From contig JADJAG010000008.1 of assembly GCA_016704325.1 (NCBI GenBank), forward strand, positions 434,001-498,000: a DNA stretch of 64,000 bases. The letters are read 5' to 3'. This document shows positions 40,551 to 49,542 of the stretch, piece by piece. The notes under the pieces are model-generated. The model saw only the letters and a list, made by a program, of their open reading frames with translations, was not told where the DNA came from and ran no database searches. How positions within the stretch are numbered: position 1 is the stretch's first letter; each line of letters starts with the position of its first letter. Made by a program: the position numbers and the translations under genes. This DNA comes from Chitinophagaceae bacterium (GTDB taxonomy: Bacteria; Bacteroidota; Bacteroidia; Chitinophagales; UBA10324).

Positions 40551-42368
40551 TCATTCTATTACTATTTTGTCCGCCCCGATTACCTGGTTGTCCTTTATTA
40601 GTCGAACAAAATAAAGTCCGCTTGGTAGCCCGTTTTTTTCAATCTGAACTTTGTTGTCAGTGATGTTGTCAATTTGCAATACAGATTGTCCAATTGGATT
40701 TAGTATTTGTAATTTTATTTTTTCTCTTTTTGCATTCTCAAATTTTACAACTGTAAAATTGTCAAAGGGATTAGGAGAAATAAATAATTTTATTCTGTTT
40801 TTTTTAAGTTCATTTATTCCTGTGAATGCGGAAACGCTGTCGCAATGTGTGTCAGTTCCGCAGTCATTAGTCACTGACAAACAAACATAATACACACCAT
40901 TAGCCCACCAACAATAATTAGGATTTTCAACTGTTGAAGTGTCGCCATTGCCAAAATCCCAATACCAAGTGTTTGCCCAAGTAGAATAGTTATAAAAAGA
41001 ACCACAAGTATGTGTCATACCTATTTGAAAATTTGCAATGGGTGGAACACAAACACATGGATTGTAACTTGCAGTATCAGCAGTTCCCACGACAATAATA
41101 TCTGACTGAATCGTATAGCCACTATTTTCTGTTCCTCCTGTGCCTTGAACCCAAGGCAATACTGTTTGAATAGTTATAGCAGTGTCTTGCTTGCAAGTGC
41201 CAGTTCCAATGCTATCCGTTTTTATCAAGTAAACATCTTCAAATCCTTTGCTGAAATTTCTTGTTCTGCCTATTACAAAATAATTTGTTCCATGTTGAAT
41301 AACATCATTTCCTTGTTCCGGTGAAGCACCGCCAAAAGTGCTTGACCATAACACACTTCCTGCTGAATCTGTTTTGAGCAAATAAACGTCAGATTGTCCT
41401 GCTCCCGAACTGTAAGTACAACCAGTTGCAATAAATCCGTTGTCTGAAGTTTGCTTAACAGAAGTTCCACCTTCACCAGAGTTTCCACCGTAAGTATAAC
41501 TCCAATCGCTATTACCTGCCGAATCTGTTTTCATTAGGAATAAATCATTGTCATAAATTGTTCCTGTGCCGTTGCCAGATGTTTCTCCTGTCAAAATAAA
41601 TCCTCCGTCATTCGTAATTTCAATGTGGTTTGCAAAGTCATAACGATTGCCTCCATAAGTTTTTGTCCATTGTAGACTTCCAGTTGCGCCAACTTTTAAC
41701 AAATAAACATCCCAACCGCCTTGACCGAAACTGTATGTGTAACCTGCAATGATGTAACCACTGTCAGAAGTTTGCTTTAAAGAATATCCTTCGTCATCAC
41801 TTGTTCCACCATAGTATTTTGCCCATTGAACATTTCCGTTGTTATCAGTTTTGAGCAGGAAAACATTTTTGCTTGAACTTCCGATTTCAGTTCCTGCAAC
41901 GGCATATCCACCGTCAGATGTTATAATAACATCGTAAGCAACTCCTTTGTAGTAACCCAAGTTTGGTCCTCCATATTGTTTTGTCCAAAGTGTGTCGCCT
42001 GCTGAATTAGTTTTTATTAAGCAAATGTGAATTGCATTACCCATGGTATAGTAAATGCTTCCTGCCATAATAAAACCGCTGTCAGGAGTTTGCTTAATGC
42101 TGTAATCATTATGGAATGACAACATGTTTGGTGGATTGAATGTTTTTTGCCAAATGGTATTTCCAAGTGAGTCAACTTTGATAAGGTAAACTCCTTCTGT
42201 TGCTCCATATAATCCAACTGCTACAAAGGAATTGTCATAGGTTGAAACAATCTGCCGTCCTATGTCGCCAGCTGTTGAACCGTAAGTTCGTTGAAATGTC
42301 TGTCCTGTCACTTGGTTAGCAAGTGTCAGCAAACAGAAACAGATTAAGCAGAAGAATTTGTTTGCCAT
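40551..42368 (-). CDS. T9SS protein with PKD domain and repeated delta-60/propeller-like units
   Basis: 605 residues: signal peptide (MANKFFCLICFCLLTLANQ), about seven ~55-residue repeats with SLKQTSDSGYIIAGYTYS, DVYLLKTDSAGSVLWS and TFGG phrases, a PKD-like module at about 445-510 (NTWYWDFGNGDTSTVENP), then a sorting domain ending GADKIVIE. Its 5' 103 bp is duplicated at 39606-39708, and a 131-bp attC-like palindrome starts 10 bp after its stop, so it may be integron-cassette cargo. A T9SS export substrate of 1.8 kb is large for a cassette. Confidence 0.86.
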   Translation of the reverse strand: MANKFFCLICFCLLTLANQVTGQTFQRTYGSTAGDIGRQIVSTYDNSFVAVGLYGATEGVYLIKVDSLGNTIWQKTFNPPNMLSFHNDYSIKQTPDSGFIMAGSIYYTMGNAIHICLIKTNSAGDTLWTKQYGGPNLGYYKGVAYDVIITSDGGYAVAGTEIGSSSKNVFLLKTDNNGNVQWAKYYGGTSDDEGYSLKQTSDSGYIIAGYTYSFGQGGWDVYLLKVGATGSLQWTKTYGGNRYDFANHIEITNDGGFILTGETSGNGTGTIYDNDLFLMKTDSAGNSDWSYTYGGNSGEGGTSVKQTSDNGFIATGCTYSSGAGQSDVYLLKTDSAGSVLWSSTFGGASPEQGNDVIQHGTNYFVIGRTRNFSKGFEDVYLIKTDSIGTGTCKQDTAITIQTVLPWVQGTGGTENSGYTIQSDIIVVGTADTASYNPCVCVPPIANFQIGMTHTCGSFYNYSTWANTWYWDFGNGDTSTVENPNYCWWANGVYYVCLSVTNDCGTDTHCDSVSAFTGINELKKNRIKLFISPNPFDNFTVVKFENAKREKIKLQILNPIGQSVLQIDNITDNKVQIEKNGLPSGLYFVRLIKDNQVIGADKIVIE

Positions 42369-42413
42369 TGTCCAGTTTTTACTAGCAGTTAGTCTGAGTT
42401 TGCGATACAGTGC
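42311..42413 (-). repeat. direct repeat, 5' end of the T9SS gene
   Basis: Second copy of the 103-bp repeat at 39606-39708, here forming the leader and signal peptide of the intact T9SS gene. It ends 4 bp before the yihY stop codon. The truncated copy has ~20 further bases reaching the attC-like core (GTTATG); this copy has lost them. Confidence 0.88.
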
Positions 42414-42416
42414 TGT

Positions 42417-43361
42417 TTACCTTTCCTCCTTGTTCATGCTCTTATTCATCTCAATACTGGCATTCAGCTCAAAACCTATCAGGAGGCTGAGTGAATTATA
42501 ATTTAGCCACAGCATCAAAACCACCAGGGTGCCGATAGAACCGTATAACTTATTATACTGTCCAAACTGGTCAATGGTCCATGAAAAAAAGAGTGAACTG
42601 AGAATGGAAAGCAATGTAGCCAACGAGCACCCTGCTGAAAAAAAGCGCCATCGGTTATGGGTGGCAGGACCAAAAAAATAAATAAGCGCTATGGAAAAGT
42701 AAATGAGCCCGACAATCGTGAACCAGCGAATGGCCGTAAACCATGAATAAGTTGATGAACTATCCACATCAATAATCTTCATCAGCCACCTGATGATCGT
42801 TTCACCGCCAATAAAGAGTGTAATGGAAGCAATCAACAACAGGAACAACAATGCCATCAGCTTAAAAGCCACCAGTTGATTATTGATGAAATTTCTTTTC
42901 CTGAATGTTGGCAATACCTTGTCAAAAGAATCCATCAAACTGATCACTGCCCTGCTGGCAAAATAAATGGAAAGCATGATACTTATTGAAAGCAGTCCGC
43001 CCTGCTGACGGGTTATGATATCTTCAATCGTTTCATTCAGCAATTCAAATACGTTCTGAGGAAGCACATCACTAAGTGTTACCATCAGCACACTTTGAAA
43101 GTCAGGGACCGGTATATAGGGAATGACTGTAAAGACAACGAGAATAGCCGGGAAGAGTGAAATAAAAAAGTTAAAGGAAATGGCAGCTGCCCGTATTAAT
43201 ATGGAGTCGCGCTGCATCTCCTTAAACAGAAATGAAAATACTTCATACACAGAAATATCGCTGTGGCCCGGGAATCCCTTGATTTTGGAGATTTCTACCA
43301 GGTTATTCCAGCCACTATACCTCTTTACATTCTCAAAAATATTTTTCACATCAGCGTTCAA
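42417..43361 (-). CDS. YihY/BrkB-family inner-membrane protein
   Basis: 314 residues with six predicted membrane segments (from FNFFISLFPAILVVFTVIPY to LLIGFELNASIE) typical of the UPF0761/BrkB family; biochemical function is not established. Its start overlaps the thioesterase stop by 11 bp. The order mltG, thioesterase, yihY looks like a conserved Bacteroidota cluster, so this is probably where the native chromosome ends and the accessory island begins. Confidence 0.9.
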   Translation of the reverse strand: MNADVKNIFENVKRYSGWNNLVEISKIKGFPGHSDISVYEVFSFLFKEMQRDSILIRAAAISFNFFISLFPAILVVFTVIPYIPVPDFQSVLMVTLSDVLPQNVFELLNETIEDIITRQQGGLLSISIMLSIYFASRAVISLMDSFDKVLPTFRKRNFINNQLVAFKLMALLFLLLIASITLFIGGETIIRWLMKIIDVDSSSTYSWFTAIRWFTIVGLIYFSIALIYFFGPATHNRWRFFSAGCSLATLLSILSSLFFSWTIDQFGQYNKLYGSIGTLVVLMLWLNYNSLSLLIGFELNASIEMNKSMNKEER

Positions 43362-43761
43362 GATAGGGCTTCAGCAGTTCCTGTACAAATGCAGGGCAGG
43401 AAACCGGTTTCCTGGATACTTTATCAATATACACCAAAGTAGTTACGGCCTTGTTGATCAGTTCATCATTCTGGTTATACATCTCATAGCTAAAATCGTG
43501 TCGTACCATAGGCATTTTTGTAATCATGGTTTTAATACGAACCACATCATCATAGTAGGCAGGTTTGATGAAATGGATATTCAAATCACGAACCGGCAGC
43601 ATAAAACCAAGTTCTTCCATCTTCTTATACGAAATACCAAGACTGCGCATCGTTTCCACCCGTGCCTGTTCATAGTAAAATGAATAATAGCCATAATAGA
43701 GATAGCCCATCATGTCTACTTCTCCGTAGCGTACGCGGATTTGGGTTTCGTGGGTGTACAT
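43351..43761 (-). CDS. acyl-CoA thioesterase, hotdog fold (YbgC/4HBT-like)
   Basis: 136 residues with the hotdog signature VRYGEVDMMGYLYYGYYSFYYEQAR at the N-terminus, containing the catalytic-type Asp. Hydrolyses acyl-CoA esters. Overlaps yihY by 11 bp on the same strand; part of an envelope/lipid cluster with mltG. Substrate not predictable. Confidence 0.9.
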   Translation of the reverse strand: MYTHETQIRVRYGEVDMMGYLYYGYYSFYYEQARVETMRSLGISYKKMEELGFMLPVRDLNIHFIKPAYYDDVVRIKTMITKMPMVRHDFSYEMYNQNDELINKAVTTLVYIDKVSRKPVSCPAFVQELLKPYLER

Positions 43762-43896
43762 GGGGGGGTGGATGGTTGGATGGTTGGATGGATAAACTGC
43801 TTAATTGTTAAACTGTTTAATTGTTACTTCGATATCATGTAAAATAAACTTGAAAAATTTAGGTGTCTGAGTTAAAGAGCTATAATTTGTAGCCCG

Positions 43897-44022
43897 CTTC
43901 CGACTTCCGACTTCCGACTTCCGACTTCCGACTTCCGACTTCCGACTTCCGACTTCCGACTTCCGACTTCCGACTTCCGACTTCCGACTTCCGACTTCCG
44001 ACTTCCGACTTCCGACTTCCGA
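43897..44022 (-). repeat. 18 perfect copies of a 7-bp tandem repeat
   Basis: CTTCCGA repeated exactly 18 times (126 bp) on the + strand. It starts immediately after the stop codon of mltG (44024-44026) and lies between mltG and the thioesterase gene. Because the unit is 7 bp, copy-number slippage would not affect any gene frame, but it could change the 3' end of the transcript. An apparent 88-residue ORF across it encodes only SRKSEVG repeats and is not a gene. Confidence 0.95.
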
Positions 44023-44023
44023 C

Positions 44024-45076
44024 TCACCTACCCTGCCTCGAAATCCATTGCTGATATCGCCGCGCATTCAACAAATGTTGCTCGTATGTTTTAGCAAATG
44101 CATGAGTACCCGGCTTATCAGGATTGGCGCAAAAGTAGATATAATCATGCTGCGCCGCATTCAGTACTGCATCCATTGTTTTGATCGAAGGCGTACAAAT
44201 CGGACCGGGAGGTAATCCAGCATTCAGATACGTATTGTAAGGAGATACAAAAGCAAGGTGCACATTTAGTACGCGCTTAATACTGAAGTCCCCGATCGCG
44301 AATTTCACGGTAGGATCTGCCTGTAATGGCATGCCCTTCTTAATCCTGTTCAGGTACACTCCGGCAACTATGCTTTTTTCAGGCTGGTAATTGGTCTCCT
44401 CTTCCACAATGGAGGCCAGTGTTGCTACTTCTACAGTGGTAAGATTCAATACGGCAGCTTTGGACAACCTGTCTGCAGTCCAGAAACGATCGAACTCTTT
44501 CTTCATTCTTTCAATAAACTGTGTTTCACTTGTATTCCAGTAGAACTCATAGGTATTGGGGATAATCAGCGAAATAGAGGTAGCCGGTGTTAATCCATAG
44601 GCTTCCATTTCTGACCGGTCATTCAACATGTTCCATACAGATGCTGAATCAGCTTCCAGTTTTCTGCCGATAAATCCTGCAACATCCTCTTTAGTCCTGA
44701 ATTTGATGATTACCAACTTAACAGGTTCCTGCAAGCCGCCCCGAATAAGTTTCACCAATTCATAATTGCTCATGTTCTTTTTCAAACGATACCTGCCGGG
44801 ATGCACATTCTCAGGCAGTTTCATCTGCATCGCTACCCATTCAAAGGCTTCTATATTTCGTACTACTTTATGTTCAGAAAGAATCGCCAGCAATTGTTCA
44901 TAATCACATCCGGTGGGTACAAAAAGAAACTCCTTCTCATCAGCATAGGCAATATTGGGTGCATAAATCCGGTGATAAAAACGATACCCGATAAGGGCTA
45001 TGAATACACCAACTACCACCAGAAATGCAAGGAGGTAACGGCGTAGTTTTGATTGGGATTTCTTTTTTTTGGCCAC
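44024..45076 (-). CDS. mltG: endolytic murein transglycosylase MltG
   Basis: 350 residues: N-terminal membrane anchor (LRRYLLAFLVVVGVFIALIGY), then the YceG-like domain with the catalytic Glu in ASIVEEETNY and the conserved GLPPGPICTPS and NTYEFYW. Cleaves glycan strands and is thought to release nascent peptidoglycan at the synthesis complex. First gene in the run toward the thioesterase and yihY. Confidence 0.94.
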   Translation of the reverse strand: MAKKKKSQSKLRRYLLAFLVVVGVFIALIGYRFYHRIYAPNIAYADEKEFLFVPTGCDYEQLLAILSEHKVVRNIEAFEWVAMQMKLPENVHPGRYRLKKNMSNYELVKLIRGGLQEPVKLVIIKFRTKEDVAGFIGRKLEADSASVWNMLNDRSEMEAYGLTPATSISLIIPNTYEFYWNTSETQFIERMKKEFDRFWTADRLSKAAVLNLTTVEVATLASIVEEETNYQPEKSIVAGVYLNRIKKGMPLQADPTVKFAIGDFSIKRVLNVHLAFVSPYNTYLNAGLPPGPICTPSIKTMDAVLNAAQHDYIYFCANPDKPGTHAFAKTYEQHLLNARRYQQWISRQGR

Positions 45077-45187
45077 GATTGTTTATTGTGAAGGAATGGT
45101 TGGATGGTTGAATGGTTAGATTGCTAAATGGTTGAATGGTTGAATGGTTGGATGGTTGGATGGTTGGCTTTTAGTTTGAGACAATAA
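45077..45187. repeat. simple repeat, ATGGTTGGATGGTTG type
   Basis: Degenerate ATGGTTGA/ATGGTTGG copies between mltG and the cytochrome gene. Related words occur at 43761-43795 and in the mosaic elements. Confidence 0.7.
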
Positions 45188-47098
45188 TTAGATGCCAAGT
45201 TCCTTTCGAACAAGTTTTGCTTTTTCATTCTTCGGATTGATTTTTAACACTCTTGCGGCCAGCTTTTTTGCTTCTTCAATATTTCGCAAAACCATCATCA
45301 ATGCAAGCTGATTCATGAGGGCCTGCTCATAATCAGGATCAAGGGCAATTGCTTTGGCATAGAGAGATCCTGCATAATCAAATTCACCGTTAAGAAAGTA
45401 GATATATCCCAGGTTCGACAAAGCTGGCGCATATTTCGGTTGGTCTTGCACAATACTTTGAAATACCTGCTGCGCTTCCTTCACTCTTTTTAAAGCTACC
45501 AGCGCAGTTCCTTTTTTATTCCTGAATTCAGGGTCGGCTGATTTTAATGCCACCGCACGATCATAAAATTGATAGGCACGCAGAAAATTTCCGGTCTGAT
45601 AATTCCCTTCCCCGATTCGGTATGCATTCCATGCATCATTAATCTGTGCAACCTCCATAGACTTGCTTAGTGCTATTATCGTGGCAAAATCTTCCTGCAG
45701 ATAGGCGAAGCGAATTTTTGCATCTACATAAGTCCGGCTACTTTTATCTTCCGACAACTGCAGAAATAGTGCGGCAGAATCAAGCAGGTAGTGCTGCGGA
45801 GAGAATGCTTCAAAAGCCTGAAGGTAGCCCTGCGCCATCAGTAAAGCTGAAGGATTTGTTGTGGTCATGCATTCAAGTCCCACAAATTGTTGAATGTCCT
45901 TTTTCTTTTCATCAGTTACCGGAACCTGTATCCGGTGATCGTGTATGGTTACATGCGGAATATCCATCGTTTCAGAGACCGGCATATGGCACTTATAACA
46001 ATTGTCATCTTCCAGCATGCGCTTCGAAAGCGGCAGCCTGCAGGTGTTTTCATCGGATGCATGACATGATTTGCAGGCATCGTTAAACTGTACAGGAGGC
46101 GTAAACTTTACACTCACATGCGGATTATGACAGGTAACACAAGTCATCTTCGATTGTACATAACATTCGCTTTGCTTCATACGATCGGCATGAGAGGCCA
46201 TGATAAATTTTTCATCACCACCTGTATAACGCGGCATAAAGACATTCATCACACTGTTCAACGGTTGACCGGGCTTGAAATCGAAAAATGTCTTGCCCTC
46301 ATTTAAAACAGAGATACCCTGCAGGTGGCATCGCTGACATAACTCCACCTGCATATCTCTTGATAAGTGCCTGGGATTTACAATTGAATAGTCTATTATT
46401 GAAGAAGTATCTTTTAAGATGCCCATCATCTTCTCATTGATGTGAGTTTCACCCGGGCCATGACAGCGCTCGCATTCAATACCTTTCTTTACTGAAATGA
46501 ATTTGTTTTCAGAAGCTGGATCAAATTCAGGATACATGTTATGGCAATTCATACATTCCAAACTGATAATCCGGTTCCATCTTGTATTTAATCCGTCTTC
46601 AAAACCGGGAGGGAGTTCCCATATTCCTTTCTGTGTATAATAAGTCAATGGGGCCTGGTAGAGATAACCGTTCGATTGCCAGATATGCGAATTGGTATGT
46701 TGCCCGGAACCAACGATAAAAGAAATCAATTCCGTTCTTTTGAATACGGTATCCTTGCCTGCCAAACGGTATTCCATAATGTATAACTGACTGTCGCGCC
46801 AAAATGGACGGTAATAAAAATCATTATATGCATCATAGACTGAAGCATGGTCGCTAAAATTTGCGGAAGACTTTGCAGGTGAAGCAACATCCCAGCTTTC
46901 ACCCATACCCGTCTGAATAAATGTTTCGTAGATCTGCTGATGGCAGGTTCGGCAGGCATTCATGCCCACATAGTCGACAGTATCATGCCAGTTCTTATAC
47001 AGCGGTGCTTCTACAACAACCTTATCAGGGCCTGTGCAATACAATAAAGCAAAGCACGATACAATAAAAAGCAAGACAATAAGTAGGCGTTGATTCAC
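45188..47098 (-). CDS. seven-haem c-type cytochrome with C-terminal TPR repeats
   Basis: 636 residues, exported. Seven CxxCH haem motifs: CRTCH (49-53), CMNCH, CERCH, CQRCH, CVTCH, CKSCH and CYKCH, the last six spread over about 180-375. The C-terminal ~200 residues hold TPR units (YRIGEGNYQTGNFLRAYQFYDRAVALKSADPEF, SNLGYIYFLNGEFDYAGSLYAKAI), a combination seen in cytochrome c554-like plus TPR proteins. The signal region ends LLYC at residue 21, a lipobox-like Cys with an unusual Tyr at -1. Likely a periplasmic electron carrier or a complex scaffold; donor unknown. Confidence 0.88.
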   Translation of the reverse strand: MNQRLLIVLLFIVSCFALLYCTGPDKVVVEAPLYKNWHDTVDYVGMNACRTCHQQIYETFIQTGMGESWDVASPAKSSANFSDHASVYDAYNDFYYRPFWRDSQLYIMEYRLAGKDTVFKRTELISFIVGSGQHTNSHIWQSNGYLYQAPLTYYTQKGIWELPPGFEDGLNTRWNRIISLECMNCHNMYPEFDPASENKFISVKKGIECERCHGPGETHINEKMMGILKDTSSIIDYSIVNPRHLSRDMQVELCQRCHLQGISVLNEGKTFFDFKPGQPLNSVMNVFMPRYTGGDEKFIMASHADRMKQSECYVQSKMTCVTCHNPHVSVKFTPPVQFNDACKSCHASDENTCRLPLSKRMLEDDNCYKCHMPVSETMDIPHVTIHDHRIQVPVTDEKKKDIQQFVGLECMTTTNPSALLMAQGYLQAFEAFSPQHYLLDSAALFLQLSEDKSSRTYVDAKIRFAYLQEDFATIIALSKSMEVAQINDAWNAYRIGEGNYQTGNFLRAYQFYDRAVALKSADPEFRNKKGTALVALKRVKEAQQVFQSIVQDQPKYAPALSNLGYIYFLNGEFDYAGSLYAKAIALDPDYEQALMNQLALMMVLRNIEEAKKLAARVLKINPKNEKAKLVRKELGI

Positions 47099-47131
47099 TG
47101 TAGTGGTTCTGCTCCAAAAATATCAATTGTG

Positions 47132-47306
47132 GGTTAAATGGTTAAATGGCTAAATGGCTAAATTGCTAAATGGTTAAATTGCTGCGGCGAAGCCGATCAG
47201 TTTCAATTCTGTATTAACTACACTACTTTACTCACTTTCTCAAATACTCAATACTCAATACTCCATTTCAACACCCAATAATCGATATCCAATTTGTCGT
47301 ACACCC
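47132..47306. repeat. mosaic intergenic element, right end CCAATTTGTCGTACACCC
   Basis: AAATGGTT/AAATGGCT copies, TTTAAATTGCTGCGGCGAAGC (reverse of the GCTTCGCCGCAGC module), ACTTTACTCACTTT, AATACTCAATACTC words, then the right end CCAATTTGTCGTACACCC at 47289-47306. The left TIR is missing or decayed. No gene. Confidence 0.75.
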
Positions 47307-47322
47307 CGGAGCACTTTACAGT

Positions 47323-47628
47323 TCATTTCGGGAATTTGGATTTCCACTCTTCTATTCCACCCGGCACATTCTTCGCATTGGTAAAGCCAAACTGTTCCAG
47401 GATCGCTACTGCCTGCATACTTCGCACACCTGACCTGCAGTGTATGATAATTTCTTCCTCTTTCCAATCTTCCATTTCAGGAATCAACGTCATAAAAGCC
47501 GATAGCGGAAAGTTGACAGCACCAATATTAAATTCTTCATACTCCCAGGCTTCCCTCACATCAATCAAGTGTAATACCTCCCCTTTATCCAATCTTGCCT
47601 TTAATGCTTCTACAGAAATTTCCTGCAT
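47323..47628 (-). CDS. rhodanese-like domain protein
   Basis: 101 residues with the active-site loop IIHCRSGVRS (Cys64) and the N-terminal LIDVREAWEY. Single-domain sulfurtransferase or persulfide carrier. Its stop is 17 bp from the mosaic element end. Eight bases separate its start from the next gene's stop, so it may be in an operon with the T9SS protein. Confidence 0.9.
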   Translation of the reverse strand: MQEISVEALKARLDKGEVLHLIDVREAWEYEEFNIGAVNFPLSAFMTLIPEMEDWKEEEIIIHCRSGVRSMQAVAILEQFGFTNAKNVPGGIEEWKSKFPK

Positions 47629-47636
47629 ATGAAAAT

Positions 47637-49481
47637 TTATTGTTTAATAAATTTATGAATGGATGTCTTACCGGAGGCTCTATCCGTTGACTTCAACAAA
47701 TAAAATCCGGCAGGAAGTCCGCTAACCTGTATTTGATGCTCCCCTTCTGACTTCAACACCAACTTGCCTGACTGATCAAATATTTCTACTATGAATTCCT
47801 TTTTACTTGCATACTGAAGCATCAGCATATCATGCACAGGATTGGGATAGATGGTGAGTTCATTATTAGCTGATGTCGGTTCATCGACTCCAACCTGAAA
47901 TGGAATGGATTTTCCCATCACCGGACGCATCATCAAGGAACCACCAAATTGCGAGTTGCTCCATGCCCCATTCACATTGTAAAAAAGATGATCGCTGCCA
48001 TCGGTATTCAAATCAAATCCCATATCTGTTTTAATGTCGGAGGTAACAGAGGTTTGCTGAAAACCAATATAAAAAGTATCGCTTACAATCAGGGTTCGGC
48101 TTAACCTGTAAAAAGCAAAACCATTCAACTCCTTCACATATTTTGGTTTCAGGAAATCATCACGGTACAACGTATCCGCATCATTCAATGAAGACCAGAC
48201 AATAATTGAAAAAAGATTCTGGTCCATATTCTCATCCGTATTGGTAAAATGTATGGAGATGCCCTGTAAGGTATCCGGCTCATTCAATACATACCGTTGC
48301 GCGATAGATGCAGGCGATCCAAGAAGACGATAGGTGGCTTCTGCACTGCCATCATCATATGCCATATAGTTTGAAAACACCTGCTCCCTGGTGATCGTAT
48401 CATTTCTGGCATTGTTATCACCGGTAGCGCCTACCACATAACGTGTGGAGACGATGACGGTATCGTTAAAAAAATCCTGTATTTCGAAAGAGCCAAAAGG
48501 AACCTGTGAAGTATCGCTGGCACTGATGTTTTTGCTTTGAACGGGAGATACAAAAATGGTGGTGCCGCTGAGTTGCTCCCATGCATCAAAATGGTAACTG
48601 GTATTCTTTACTGCATTGAAGTTATTTTTAATAGCCAGCAAATGTTTTTCTGCAATCTCTTTCTCCTGGTAATTCTGAAATTGCTTCCAGGGCATTGCCT
48701 GGTAGGTTTGTAACAATGATGTGGGAAACAACTGAATGGCAACATCAGTAATCAGCGTATCAAACTTAGAACGGCCGGCATTCAACCGTACGTAGTCAAT
48801 ATGCCATTGATCGTAGTTACCGATCAGGCTGGCATAATTCCTGAACCGGAACTGAAAATCGTCGTGGAAATAAGCAGATGATTTGACACTGATCATTACC
48901 TGTTTAAATGGATGCACGGCACTTCCATCCTGCTGCCAGGCCGAATGCCAGCTTCCGGTATTGTCTTTAAACTCCAAAACCAAAGAATCGCCAAAATTCA
49001 CCCCGTAATTAAATAAGTTAAAGGTTTGATTGTTGGGAACATCGCCGAGGCCGCCGGGCTGATAATAGAAACTGAAATAGACAGAGTCAGCCGCTGACAA
49101 ACCTGCCATCAAAACAGGCATGGAAGTGAGGGTATCGGCAGGTCCGATGGTACTGAAACTATAACTTGACGTATCATATGGAATACCATTTCCATCCAGC
49201 CCGTCAAGTGTGGCAACACCATAAGAAACAGGATCTTTCGGAAAAGTGAGATTGATAAAGGCACCATTGTTTTCCCAAAGAAGTACATCAGGTTCCGGTC
49301 CGGAATAAGAAAAATCATCAACGAATGGAAGTGCTACAGCCGATCTTACTGTGCTTTGTTGTTTTAAGGAGAACTGAGCTGCATTATAATGCAAGGGCAA
49401 CAATGATTCCTGCGCTTTGGCAACGGTGCACGACAAACCAATACTGAAACAAATCAAAACAATGCCTGAAGCTTTTTTCAT
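47637..49481 (-). CDS. T9SS type A sorting domain protein
   Basis: 614 residues: signal peptide (MKKASGIVLICFSIGLSCTVAKAQ), a strand-rich body with no recognised catalytic motif, and a sorting domain from YPNPVHDMLM to HKFIKQ. A concanavalin/jelly-roll-like segment (DSVYFSFYYQPGGLGDVP) suggests carbohydrate or surface binding, but this is only a resemblance. It sits between the PASTA protein and rhodanese genes. Confidence 0.84.
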   Translation of the reverse strand: MKKASGIVLICFSIGLSCTVAKAQESLLPLHYNAAQFSLKQQSTVRSAVALPFVDDFSYSGPEPDVLLWENNGAFINLTFPKDPVSYGVATLDGLDGNGIPYDTSSYSFSTIGPADTLTSMPVLMAGLSAADSVYFSFYYQPGGLGDVPNNQTFNLFNYGVNFGDSLVLEFKDNTGSWHSAWQQDGSAVHPFKQVMISVKSSAYFHDDFQFRFRNYASLIGNYDQWHIDYVRLNAGRSKFDTLITDVAIQLFPTSLLQTYQAMPWKQFQNYQEKEIAEKHLLAIKNNFNAVKNTSYHFDAWEQLSGTTIFVSPVQSKNISASDTSQVPFGSFEIQDFFNDTVIVSTRYVVGATGDNNARNDTITREQVFSNYMAYDDGSAEATYRLLGSPASIAQRYVLNEPDTLQGISIHFTNTDENMDQNLFSIIVWSSLNDADTLYRDDFLKPKYVKELNGFAFYRLSRTLIVSDTFYIGFQQTSVTSDIKTDMGFDLNTDGSDHLFYNVNGAWSNSQFGGSLMMRPVMGKSIPFQVGVDEPTSANNELTIYPNPVHDMLMLQYASKKEFIVEIFDQSGKLVLKSEGEHQIQVSGLPAGFYLLKSTDRASGKTSIHKFIKQ

Positions 49482-49542
49482 CTTATCAATTTAAATTAAT
49501 CCCATTTAGAATACTTCTTCAATCTGCAATGAGCCTTCATCA

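Noticed and set aside
43801..44067. 88-codon ORF with SRKSEVG repeats
   Set aside because: Product of the 7-bp tandem array; no start context, overlaps the mltG stop.
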